Of a stretch of DNA of 64,000 nt, positions 34,720-42,378 are shown one piece after another; within the stretch, counting starts at the first letter, position 1, and each line of letters starts with the position of its first letter. The notes under the pieces were generated by a model that was not told where the DNA came from, did not search any database, and was given only the letters and a program-made list of their open reading frames with translations. A program made the translations under genes and the position numbers. The DNA comes from Planotetraspora phitsanulokensis (GTDB taxonomy: Bacteria > Actinomycetota > Actinomycetes > Streptosporangiales > Streptosporangiaceae). The stretch lies in NCBI RefSeq assembly GCF_016863295.1, contig NZ_BOOP01000003.1, forward strand, positions 186,001-250,000, in the 5' to 3' direction.

Positions 34720-35646
34720 TTAGGGGGTGCGAATCATGCCTTCTTGGGCGACGGTGGCCAGGTGGGTGTGGTCCCGGGTGAAGAAGCGGCCGGCGGCCAG
34801 CCCGCGGCCGGACTCGGCGGCGCCCGCCTCCTGTGCGTAGAGCAGCCAGTCGTCGACGACGCCTCGGCCGGGGGCGCGGTGGAACCACATCGCGTGGTCG
34901 AGGCTCGCCGTCACCAGGCCGGGATCGGCCCAGGCGAGGCCGAGCACCCGCAGCACCGGCTCGAGGATGGTGTAGTCGCAGACGTAGGCGAGCGCGGCCA
35001 TGTCACGTTGCTCGTCGGTGAGGCCCTCGACGGGACGCAGCGCGTCGAACGGCTTGACCCACACGGCCTGGTGCGGGACCCGCTCCCCCTCCACCGCGAG
35101 GTAGACGGGGCCGGGCACGTGACGCATGTCGAAGCCGCGGCCGCCGGCCCAGTACGCCTGCGACTGCTCGGTCATCGTTCCCTCCAGCCCGAAGCCCGCG
35201 AGGTACGACGCGGAGCCGGGCAGATCCTCGGGGGCGGGGACGTCGAGCGGAGCGCCGGGGGAGAAGCTGCCGCCAGGCTCGCCGGCGGCGAAGTTGGCCA
35301 GGCAGACGTAGACCGGTTTGCCGTTCTGGAAGCCGCGTACCTGCCGGGTGGCGTAGCCGCGGCCGTCGCGCAGCAGCTCCACCTCGTAGCGCACCTCGGC
35401 GCCGATGTCGACGGGCCGGAGGAAGTAGGAGTGCATCGAGTGCAGGGTCTTGCCGCCCTCTCCCCCGGCCACCGACCGCATGGCGGCGGCCGCCGCCTGG
35501 GCGACCATGTCGCCGCCGTACGCCTTGGGCCAGGGGCAGGCCTGGGTGACCGCGCTGAAGGCGAGGTCGAGATGCTCGGGCTCGGCGGCCTTCAGGGTGA
35601 CGGCGGCCGTGAAGATCTCGCTGGTGGGACGCGCCTGGTCGGTCAC
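34720..35646 (-). CDS. Acyl-CoA thioesterase II (TesB family)
   Basis: A 308-residue double-hot-dog thioesterase. LHSMHSYFLRPVD and GRGYATRQVRGFQNGK are in the first domain; LDHAMWFHRAPGRGVVDDWLLY carries the catalytic Asp in the second. The GTG start overlaps the cupin stop (GTGA). It is a second, structurally different thioesterase in the same operon and may remove stalled CoA intermediates or act on a downstream ring-fission product. Confidence 0.9.
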   Translation of the reverse strand: MTDQARPTSEIFTAAVTLKAAEPEHLDLAFSAVTQACPWPKAYGGDMVAQAAAAAMRSVAGGEGGKTLHSMHSYFLRPVDIGAEVRYEVELLRDGRGYATRQVRGFQNGKPVYVCLANFAAGEPGGSFSPGAPLDVPAPEDLPGSASYLAGFGLEGTMTEQSQAYWAGGRGFDMRHVPGPVYLAVEGERVPHQAVWVKPFDALRPVEGLTDEQRDMAALAYVCDYTILEPVLRVLGLAWADPGLVTASLDHAMWFHRAPGRGVVDDWLLYAQEAGAAESGRGLAAGRFFTRDHTHLATVAQEGMIRTP

Positions 35647-36128
35647 GGGCGGTCCAGCCAGTCGCGCAGGTCCGCGTCGGGGACGTCCGCGAGGTTGACG
35701 ACGATGTTCTCGGGCGTGCGGGTCGTCATCCAGGTCAGCGACTTGTTGCGGTCCAGGTTGCACTCGATGTGCGGCATGAAGGGCGGGACGAAGACCCAGT
35801 CGCCCTCCTCCATGTCGATGTAGTCCTCGAACCGCTCGCCGAAGTAGATCCGCGCCCGGCCGGAGAGCACGTAGCCTCCGGTCTCGGCCTCGCCGTGGTG
35901 ATGCGTCACCGACCGGTAGCCCGGCTCGTTGCTGACCTTGCCGAACCACAGCCTGGTCGCGGGGGTGTGCTGGATGCTGACGCCGGAGACGCGCGTGGCG
36001 CCAGCGGACTGACCGGTGTCGCCCACCTCCAGTCCCCCTCGGGTGACCACAGGCACGACGAGGCCGCTCGCGGCGGCGTACATCGAGTTGTCGCCCTCGA
36101 GGACGTATTTGCTCGGATCGGGTTCCAT
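35643..36128 (-). CDS. Single-domain cupin, candidate ring-cleavage dioxygenase
   Basis: A 161-residue cupin. Motif 1 is THHHGEAETGGYVLSG, giving metal ligands His 76-78 and Glu 82; motif 2 is GDWVFVPPFMPHIECN with His 120. The complete 3-His/1-Glu set argues for a catalytic metal. Gentisate dioxygenases are about 340-380 residues with two cupin domains, so this is not a classical one. In context it could cleave the 5-hydroxylated aromatic acid (inference). ATG 36128 has GAGGAG upstream. Confidence 0.82.
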   Translation of the reverse strand: MEPDPSKYVLEGDNSMYAAASGLVVPVVTRGGLEVGDTGQSAGATRVSGVSIQHTPATRLWFGKVSNEPGYRSVTHHHGEAETGGYVLSGRARIYFGERFEDYIDMEEGDWVFVPPFMPHIECNLDRNKSLTWMTTRTPENIVVNLADVPDADLRDWLDRP

Positions 36129-36139
36129 CGAGTTGCTCC

Positions 36140-36961
36140 TCAGCGGTTCGTGAAACGGTTCTGCAGGGTGCCGATGCCGGGGATCTCGGTCTCGACCACG
36201 TCGCCATCGGCCAGATAGAGGGGCGGCTTCATCCCCATCCCGACGCCGCCGGGTGTGCCGGTCAGGACGACGTCGCCGGGACGCAGCCGGGTGAAGGCCG
36301 AGACGTAGGACAGCAGCGCCGCCGGGCCGAAGACGAGGGTCCTGGTGTTGCCTCGCTGGCGCCGCACGCCGTTGACCCGGCAGATCACCTCGACGCCGCC
36401 CGCCACGTCGATCTCGTCCGGAGTGACCAGCACCGGGCCGATCGGGGTCGAGCGATCCCAGGCCTTGCCCTGGAACCACTGGAGCGTGCGGTTCTGCCAG
36501 TCACGCACGGAGATGTCGTTGGCGACCGTGTAGGCCGCGATCGACCGCTCGGCGGTGGCGACGTCCGCCCGCTCGAGGTCCGCTCCGACGACCACGGCGA
36601 GCTCCGCCTCCCAGTCGACGTCGACCCCGGCCGGAAGCGCGATGTCCTCCTCAGGGCCGATCAGGGTGTCGGCGTACTTGGCGAACAGGGTCGGATGCGC
36701 CGGGAGCTCCCGGCCCATCTCCCGGATGTGGTCGGCGTAGTTGAGCCCGCAGCAGACGACCTTCGCCGGCCGCGGCAGCGGGCAGGCGAGATGCCAGCCG
36801 TCGAGAGCCTCCTCGGCGAGGTCGGCGACCGTGCCGATCTCGGCGCCCGTGTGCGTCAGGAGGTCGCTCAGATCGGCGAACGGCAACCGGCGCCAATCCC
36901 CCTCCATCCGGATGGCGGCGGCGGTCACGCCGTGGCGGCCGACAAGCGTCGCCAGCTTCAC
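36140..36961 (-). CDS. Fumarylacetoacetate-hydrolase-family protein
   Basis: A 273-residue FAH-fold enzyme. CCGLNYADHIREMGRELP begins the catalytic domain, metal ligands are in DWEAELAVVVG, YTVANDISVRDWQ follows, and the end has LTGTPGGVGMGMKPP. Members hydrolyse C-C bonds of ring-fission products such as fumarylpyruvate or decarboxylate them. It is the first gene of the left-running aryl-CoA operon. GTG 36961 has GAGGAGG 7 bases upstream, and a sigma-70-like promoter lies further up. Confidence 0.9.
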   Translation of the reverse strand: MKLATLVGRHGVTAAAIRMEGDWRRLPFADLSDLLTHTGAEIGTVADLAEEALDGWHLACPLPRPAKVVCCGLNYADHIREMGRELPAHPTLFAKYADTLIGPEEDIALPAGVDVDWEAELAVVVGADLERADVATAERSIAAYTVANDISVRDWQNRTLQWFQGKAWDRSTPIGPVLVTPDEIDVAGGVEVICRVNGVRRQRGNTRTLVFGPAALLSYVSAFTRLRPGDVVLTGTPGGVGMGMKPPLYLADGDVVETEIPGIGTLQNRFTNR

Positions 36962-36989
36962 TACCGGCCTCCTCGCAGCACTGGATCGA

Positions 36990-37004
36990 GGTCTGTACGA
37001 GACC
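36990..37004. promoter_or_regulatory. Inverted repeat shared with 37585
   Basis: GGTCT-GTACG-AGACC is a perfect inverted repeat with 5-bp arms in the FAH/RidA divergent region. A near copy, GGTCTGTATACGAGG, occurs at 37585-37599 upstream of the GTPase gene. A common regulator is plausible. Confidence 0.5.
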
Positions 37005-37016
37005 ACATGTATGCCG

Positions 37017-37045
37017 TATTCTTCACGACCGTCATAGAATGTCAA
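37017..37045 (-). promoter_or_regulatory. Predicted promoter of the aryl-CoA operon
   Basis: On the minus strand TTGACA (37045-37040) is followed after 17 bp by AGAATA (37022-37017), about 55 bp upstream of the FAH gene. The -35 box is exact; the -10 box is weak. Confidence 0.5.
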
Positions 37046-37096
37046 TAGAATCTCGGATGACTCGTCAGGCCCGCCAACAGTGCGAGGAGACCGCCC

Positions 37097-37522
37097 ATGC
37101 GACCGGTTGCCGTCAACCCCGATGCCCTGCCCGCCCCCAGCGGCTTCTCGCACGGGACCCTCTCCGGGAACACGCTCCATCTGGCCGGTCAGACGGCCCT
37201 CGACGCGGAGATGCGGATCGTTCCCGGCGGCATCGTCGAACAGTTCCGCCAGGCGCTGTCGAACGTCCTCGTCACGCTCCGCGAGGTCGGCGGTGAGCCC
37301 GAAGACCTCGTCAGCGTGACCATCTACCTCACCGACATCCCGGACTACCAGGCGCACGGCAGGCAGATCGGAAAGGTGTGGAGGGAACTGATCGGCCCCA
37401 CCTACCCCGCCATGGCCGGCATCGGCTGCACCGCCCTCTGGCAGCCCGAGGCGATGGTCGAGATCGTCGGCGTGGCCGTCATCCCGCAGTCGCGTCTCCT
37501 TCACCCCGGGCCGGTGACCTGA
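37097..37522 (+). CDS. RidA/YjgF-family protein
   Basis: A 141-residue Rid protein. HLAGQTALD, GIVEQFRQALSNVLVTLREVG, TIYLTDI and the C-terminal MVEIVGVAVIP fit the family. Rid enzymes hydrolyse enamines/imines to ketones and ammonia; several Rid-like proteins in aromatic pathways deaminate ring-fission products. That would suit an aminated substrate such as 5-hydroxyanthranilate (inference). The conserved Arg of archetypal RidA near residue 105 is not obvious (IGCTALW), so it may be a divergent subclass. GAGGAG precedes ATG 37097. Confidence 0.87.
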   Translation: MRPVAVNPDALPAPSGFSHGTLSGNTLHLAGQTALDAEMRIVPGGIVEQFRQALSNVLVTLREVGGEPEDLVSVTIYLTDIPDYQAHGRQIGKVWRELIGPTYPAMAGIGCTALWQPEAMVEIVGVAVIPQSRLLHPGPVT

Positions 37523-37584
37523 CGGCGTTCCGGGCGCGCGTCATAACGGTTTCCGAATGAGGCCGCGCCAAAAACCTATGTATT

Positions 37585-37599
37585 GGTCTGTATACGAGG
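37585..37599. promoter_or_regulatory. Second copy of the GGTCTGTA motif
   Basis: GGTCTGTATACGAGG in the AT-rich stretch between ridA and the GTPase gene. It matches the inverted repeat at 36990-37004 with a TA insertion and contains GTATAC. Confidence 0.45.
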
Positions 37600-37623
37600 A
37601 TCACGACAGCGCAATAAAATCCA

Positions 37624-37655
37624 CCACCGGTGCGCATGCCTCAGCGCACCGGTGG
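37624..37655 (+). promoter_or_regulatory. Perfect 12-bp hairpin in the GTPase leader
   Basis: CCACCGGTGCGC (37624-37635), an 8-base loop, GCGCACCGGTGG (37644-37655), 25 bp before the GTG start of the CobW-type gene. It could be a terminator of ridA, an attenuator, or a protein-binding site. Confidence 0.7.
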
Positions 37656-37680
37656 CCACGACCAGACCGGAGAGAACTCA

Positions 37681-38655
37681 GTGACGGCGGACCAGGCACC
37701 CGACCCGGTCCCGGCGACCGGGGCCACGGCGCTGCCGGTCGCGATCGTCACCGGGTTCCTCGGCAGCGGTAAGACGACCTTCGTCAGAGGCCTGCTCGAC
37801 GCAGGCGGCAGCGGCCGGACAGCGGTCATCGTGAACGAACTGGGCGAGCTCGGCATCGACGGCGCGCTCCTCGAAGGGGCGGCGCGGTCGGTGATCGAGC
37901 TCCCCGGAGGCTGCATGTGCTGCGAGAGCCGCGGGGACGTCGGCAGGGCGCTCGCCCTGCTGGCGGAAAGGGCCTCGGAACTGGACGCCGTCGTCGTCGA
38001 GACCAGCGGCGTCTCGGATCCACTGGGGGTCGCCGACCTCCTCGCACACGGAGTCTTCCCGGCGGACCTCCGGCTGAGCCAGGTCGTCACCGTGGTGGAC
38101 GCGGAGAACTTCGACCGCAACCTCGCCGACGCCGACGCCGCGTACAGCCAGATCGTCAGCGCCGACCTGTTCGTGGTCGGCAAGTCGGACCTCGTGGCGC
38201 CTGACGTGGTCACCGCCATCGGCGAGCGCCTTGCCGTACTCAACCCCCACGCGGCCGTCCTGCCGTCCGACGGGGGCCGGTCGGCCGCCGGCCTCCTCGG
38301 CGAGGTTGCCGGGGTACCCGCGATCTCGGCCCGGCGGCAGGCCGTCCACACGGAGCCCGGCTACGACAGCGTCGCGTGGGAGACGAACCGGGAGATCGGC
38401 CTCGACCGGCTGCTCGCCTGGGTGGAGGCCCTGCCGCCGAACATCTACCGGGTCAAGGCGCTCGTCCGGCAGGGCCGGACGGACGTGGCGGTGCACCGCG
38501 TCGGAGCCCGCGTGACCGTGCTCGCCTCGGCGGGCGCGCGCCGGGAGCCCGGGGACGGCCGCACACGGGTGGTCGCCATCGGCAGAGGCATCGCCGCCGA
38601 GTCGATGAGGGCCGAGCTCGACGCCATGGAACCGTCCGACGAGGAGACAGCGTGA
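37681..38655 (+). CDS. CobW/G3E-family GTPase metallochaperone
   Basis: A 324-residue COG0523 protein. The Walker A GFLGSGKTT, the metal-binding GCMCC (CxCC) motif near residue 80, ETSGVSDP and the GKSD guanine motif are all present, with a CobW C-terminal domain (VKALVRQGRTDVAVHRV). Such GTPases insert zinc, cobalt or iron into metalloenzymes. Its gene overlaps a metal-dependent amidohydrolase gene and lies near a metal cupin, both plausible clients. GGAGAG precedes GTG 37681. Confidence 0.88.
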   Translation: MTADQAPDPVPATGATALPVAIVTGFLGSGKTTFVRGLLDAGGSGRTAVIVNELGELGIDGALLEGAARSVIELPGGCMCCESRGDVGRALALLAERASELDAVVVETSGVSDPLGVADLLAHGVFPADLRLSQVVTVVDAENFDRNLADADAAYSQIVSADLFVVGKSDLVAPDVVTAIGERLAVLNPHAAVLPSDGGRSAAGLLGEVAGVPAISARRQAVHTEPGYDSVAWETNREIGLDRLLAWVEALPPNIYRVKALVRQGRTDVAVHRVGARVTVLASAGARREPGDGRTRVVAIGRGIAAESMRAELDAMEPSDEETA

Positions 38656-40367
38656 TGATCGAAGAGGGGCGTCTCGTCCCCGACACCGTCCTGCACAACG
38701 CCAAGGTCATCACCCTCGACGGCGCGTCCACCATCGCCGAGGCGATCGCCGTCGGAGGCGACCGGATCGTCGCCGTGGGCGCCGACGCGGACGTGCTGCC
38801 CCTGGCGGGGCGCGGCACGCGGGTGTCCGATCTCCACGGCGCGAGCGTCATCCCGGGTCTGATCGACAACCACACGCACCAGCTCATGGCCGGCCTCGAC
38901 AGCGCCGAGGCCGGAGCGAAGGTCAACGTGGCCTCGGCGACCTCGATCGCCGAGATCCAGGCGCTGATCGCGGCGCGCGCCCGCCAGGTGCGGCCCGGCG
39001 AATGGATCACGACCTCGTGCCTGTTCCGCGGCGCGCTGACGGACGGGCGGTTCCCCGACAGACATGACCTCGACGCTGCGGCACCGGACAACCCCGTCTA
39101 CGTTGCCGACGGCGGCCGGAACATCATCGTCAACACCCGGGCGCTCGAACTCGCGAACATCGACGCGAACACGCCCGAGCCCGAAGGCGACCCCGAACTC
39201 GCGGACGGCCACATCGTGCGGGACGAGGCGGGCGTCCCGACAGGACATCTCATCGTCGGCGCCGGCGACCGAGCACGCCTGAACTGGTGGAGACGTCTCG
39301 GGCAGCCCATCAAGATGTGGGACTTCCTGGACTTCGACGTCGACACGAACCTCAGGGCCCTCCGTGCGCAGATGCGCACCTTCAACGCCGCGGGGATCAC
39401 CGGCGTCCGCGACATGGGGGTCGCCCCCCGGGAGATCGACACGTACGTCGAACTCGTACGCCGGGGCGAGGCGACGGTTCGCACCAACCTCGTCCTCGGG
39501 CTTCCCGTCCAGTACCTGCCGACGGATCAGATCATCGCGGCCCTGCGCACGTACATGGGCCCCAAGCAGGGCTTCGGCGACGAATGGCTGCGGATCGGAG
39601 GCCTCAAGGTCGTCGCGCAGAACTACGGCTACTGGTCGATGCATCCCGGGAAGATCCGGGCCCTGCTCGTCGAGGGCAACCGCCTGGGCTGGTCCTTCGC
39701 GATCCACGGGACGCCAGGCGACCTCGGTGACGACATCGAGATCCTCCTCGACGCCATGGAAGAGGCCCACCGCGAGCACGCCATCGACGAGGCACGGTGG
39801 TCGTACGAGCACGCGTTCGGGCTGGTGAATCCCGACCACCAGCGCCGGCTGCTGGATCTCGGGGTCACCATCGCCGCCAACCCCCACCTGTCGTACGTGG
39901 GAGCCGGGCGCTCGGCGGCGATGCAGCAGGCCCTGCAGAGCCTCCATCTGGAGGAGCCTCCCGGCGGCATGACGGAGCACCGGCGGACGGTGCTGCGCTG
40001 GGGCCAGCCGATCCGCACCTGGATCGGCGCGGGCCACCTCGTCACAGGAGGCAGCGACTGCCCGGCGGTGGCCTACGACTCCGAGAACCCTTTCCTCGGG
40101 CTGTGGGCGACCTTCTCCCAGGAGACGCTCGCCGGCGTCCTCATGCCGGAGGAGAAGATCGACCGGGAGACCGCCCTGCGGATCTGGACGGTCAACAACG
40201 CGGTCGCGACCGGCGAGGAGCACCTCAAGGGGAGCCTCGAGCCCGGCAAGCTCGCCGACTTCGCCGTGCTCACCGGCGATCCCCTGCTGACCCCCGACGC
40301 CGACTTCCTGTCCCTGAAGGTCGCCGAGACCGTCGTGGGCGGAAGGACGGTCTACGAGCGGAGCTGA
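38652..40367 (+). CDS. YtcJ-type metal-dependent amidohydrolase
   Basis: A 571-residue amidohydrolase-3 protein. The metal motif HTH is in PGLIDNHTHQLMAG, the carboxylated-lysine region is replaced in the usual YtcJ way, and GGSDCPAVAYDSENP carries the catalytic Asp near the end, followed by WTVNNAVATGEE. It hydrolyses an amide, lactam or similar ring. The start overlaps the GTPase stop, with GAGGAG before GTG 38652 (ATG 38655 is equally possible). The substrate is probably a product of the neighbouring aromatic pathway, but this is not shown. Confidence 0.88.
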   Translation: MMIEEGRLVPDTVLHNAKVITLDGASTIAEAIAVGGDRIVAVGADADVLPLAGRGTRVSDLHGASVIPGLIDNHTHQLMAGLDSAEAGAKVNVASATSIAEIQALIAARARQVRPGEWITTSCLFRGALTDGRFPDRHDLDAAAPDNPVYVADGGRNIIVNTRALELANIDANTPEPEGDPELADGHIVRDEAGVPTGHLIVGAGDRARLNWWRRLGQPIKMWDFLDFDVDTNLRALRAQMRTFNAAGITGVRDMGVAPREIDTYVELVRRGEATVRTNLVLGLPVQYLPTDQIIAALRTYMGPKQGFGDEWLRIGGLKVVAQNYGYWSMHPGKIRALLVEGNRLGWSFAIHGTPGDLGDDIEILLDAMEEAHREHAIDEARWSYEHAFGLVNPDHQRRLLDLGVTIAANPHLSYVGAGRSAAMQQALQSLHLEEPPGGMTEHRRTVLRWGQPIRTWIGAGHLVTGGSDCPAVAYDSENPFLGLWATFSQETLAGVLMPEEKIDRETALRIWTVNNAVATGEEHLKGSLEPGKLADFAVLTGDPLLTPDADFLSLKVAETVVGGRTVYERS

Positions 40368-40432
40368 CCACGCCGGCGGACTCCCCGTCGGCGCCGACTC
40401 GCCCGGACCGCACTGACACGAGAGGTAATCCG

Positions 40433-41158
40433 ATGGACATCACGATCAACGTCGCCGGCGCCGAGATGGAGGGGCGGCTGCACCTGCCCGAAGGCTCCGG
40501 CGCCCATCCCGCGGTGCTCGTCTGCCCGGGCCTGACCCGCGACATCGCGGGTCTCGGGTTCATCCGCGACGCGCTCCTGGGGGCCGGCTTCGCCGTCCTG
40601 GCCATCCGCTATCGCGGGATGAACCTGCTCGACGACGACGAGGACGTCGCCGCCGCGCTCGACCACCTCGCGGCGCACGAGAGCGTCGATGCCCGCCGGA
40701 TCGCGATGGCCGGTCACTCGCGGGGCTCCATGGTCGGCCTTCGCACCGCCGCGCAGGACGCGCGGGTGAAGGCCGTCGCGGCCATCCACCCGGTCACCGA
40801 CTTCCTCGGCTATGTCCGGGCGACCCGGGCCTACGCTCCCGTCCGCTTCGACGCCCTGGTCGCCCGGTTCGGCGGCGCCGACCCCGACGTCGACCCGGCG
40901 CCGTACGAGCGCTACGCCGCGATCAACTACGCCGACCGGATCAAGGCCCCGACGCTCCTGATCGCGGGCACGGCCGACATGCACTCGCCCGTGCACCACT
41001 CGGTCCTGATGCACGACGCCCTCGTGAAGCACGGCAACGCCGAGACGCGCCTGGAGATCATCGAGGGCTCCGGACACTTCTTCGAGGTCTACTACGGCGG
41101 CGACTGCAGAGAGGCCACCGCGAAGCTCGTGGTGGAGTGGATCTCCTCTCACGTGTGA
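40433..41158 (+). CDS. Alpha/beta hydrolase (dienelactone-hydrolase-like)
   Basis: A 241-residue hydrolase. The nucleophile elbow GHSRGSMVG has Ser as nucleophile (classical dienelactone hydrolases have Cys). The acid is in IAGTADMHSP and the His in EGSGHFFEV. It may act on a lactone or ester late in the aromatic route. GAGAGG precedes ATG 40433; the gene follows the amidohydrolase by 65 bp in the same direction. Confidence 0.85.
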   Translation: MDITINVAGAEMEGRLHLPEGSGAHPAVLVCPGLTRDIAGLGFIRDALLGAGFAVLAIRYRGMNLLDDDEDVAAALDHLAAHESVDARRIAMAGHSRGSMVGLRTAAQDARVKAVAAIHPVTDFLGYVRATRAYAPVRFDALVARFGGADPDVDPAPYERYAAINYADRIKAPTLLIAGTADMHSPVHHSVLMHDALVKHGNAETRLEIIEGSGHFFEVYYGGDCREATAKLVVEWISSHV

Positions 41159-41249
41159 CCGCGGCCCCGGGGCGGCGACCGCGTGCGGATCCGGAACACC
41201 CCTGTCACATCTCGGCGCCTACCCTGAGGGAGATGTGGGAGGTGACCCG

Positions 41250-42173
41250 ATGACTCTGCGGATCCACCAGCTCGAATGCTTCATCGCCGTGGCTGAACAC
41301 GGCCACGTCACCCGCGCCGCTCAGTCCCTGTTCATGACGCAACCGGCGCTCTCCTCGCAGATCCGCGCGCTGGAGGACGAGCTCGGTGTGGCGCTGTTCT
41401 CCCGGCATGCCAAGGGGGTCGACCTGACCCCGGCAGGCGAGGCGTTCCTCCCCCACGTTCGAGCCTCCCTGCTCGAGCTGGAGCACGCCGTCGACGCCGC
41501 CAGGGCCGCGGCGACGGGTGTCCACTCCGTCGTGCGGGTCGGGCTGATCGTCGGCACCCAGGTCGACGTCATCTCCCGTGTGCTCCGGGCGTTCCGCCAG
41601 GTCGCCCCCGGGAGCCGGATCGAGTTCGTGGAGTACACCTTCGACAAACCGTCGGCCGGCCTGCGGGCCGGCGAGACGGACGTCGCCTTCGTCGTGCTCC
41701 CGATGCACGAGGAGGATCTGAGCTTCATGCCGCTCGAGCAGCCGGGTGTGATCGCCACCCTCTTCGACGAGCATCCGCTCAGCGACCGGTCGAGCGTGTC
41801 CATCGGCGAAATCCTCGAAGAGCCCTGGGTCTGCGCGGACACTCCCGACGAGATCTGCCGCGACTACTGGCTCGCGGCGAGCCATCGCGTGGCGCCGCCG
41901 GTGGTTCATCACCGGGTGCGGACGATGGACAAGTTCATTCAGCTCGTCGCCGCCGCCGAAGCCGTCGGCATCGCACCCGCGTGGGTCGAGCGCCACTACA
42001 GGGGCAGGCCCGTTCGATTCGTCCCGGTCAGCGATGTGGAGAGCCCCACCGTCGCCCTCGCCTGGCGCGAGGGCGAGGACGCGTTCCCGGCGGTCGTCCG
42101 AATGCGGGCCGCCGCACGGGCCGCACTGGGCCCGTCCAACGACCTGCGGCCCGTCGAGCATCAGAGCGCCTAG
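41250..42173 (+). CDS. LysR-family regulator
   Basis: A 307-residue LysR protein. HQLECFIAVAEHGHVTRAAQ and SLFMTQPALSSQIRALE form the winged helix-turn-helix, and the rest is the co-inducer domain (VRVGLIVGTQVDVISRVL). An excellent ribosome site GGGAGGTGA lies 5 bases before ATG 41250. It is last in the right-running arm of the aromatic gene cluster and may activate one or both arms. LysR proteins often sit beside aromatic catabolic genes. Confidence 0.92.
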   Translation: MTLRIHQLECFIAVAEHGHVTRAAQSLFMTQPALSSQIRALEDELGVALFSRHAKGVDLTPAGEAFLPHVRASLLELEHAVDAARAAATGVHSVVRVGLIVGTQVDVISRVLRAFRQVAPGSRIEFVEYTFDKPSAGLRAGETDVAFVVLPMHEEDLSFMPLEQPGVIATLFDEHPLSDRSSVSIGEILEEPWVCADTPDEICRDYWLAASHRVAPPVVHHRVRTMDKFIQLVAAAEAVGIAPAWVERHYRGRPVRFVPVSDVESPTVALAWREGEDAFPAVVRMRAAARAALGPSNDLRPVEHQSA

Positions 42174-42339
42174 ATGAGTGATTCCAAGGGATAGACACCG
42201 GTTGGTGACCAGTCGGCGTGGCCGGTGGCGGAACCAGGGAAGGGGTGTCCAGAGGCAGCGCTGCCAGGGCCCTGTCGCGGTCACCGTCGGGCGTCGGGCC
42301 GTAGCTTCCATTTGAGCGGACGGAATCTGCCCTGCGGAC

Positions 42340-42371
42340 TTGACCTTGACGCTGCGTCAACCCTCCATCCT
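42340..42371 (+). promoter_or_regulatory. MerR-type promoter/operator for the DrrAB-like exporter
   Basis: TTGACC (42340-42345), then the perfect palindrome TTGACG-CTG-CGTCAA (42346-42360), then a CATCCT -10-like box (42366-42371): a 20-bp spacer filled by the operator. That is the layout MerR activators use. Transcription would start about at ATG 42379, implying a leaderless mRNA. Confidence 0.75.
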
Positions 42372-42378
42372 GGCTGTC

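Noticed and set aside
35643-36128. Cupin as a classical gentisate 1,2-dioxygenase
   Set aside because: Only one cupin domain of about 161 residues is present; gentisate dioxygenases have two.
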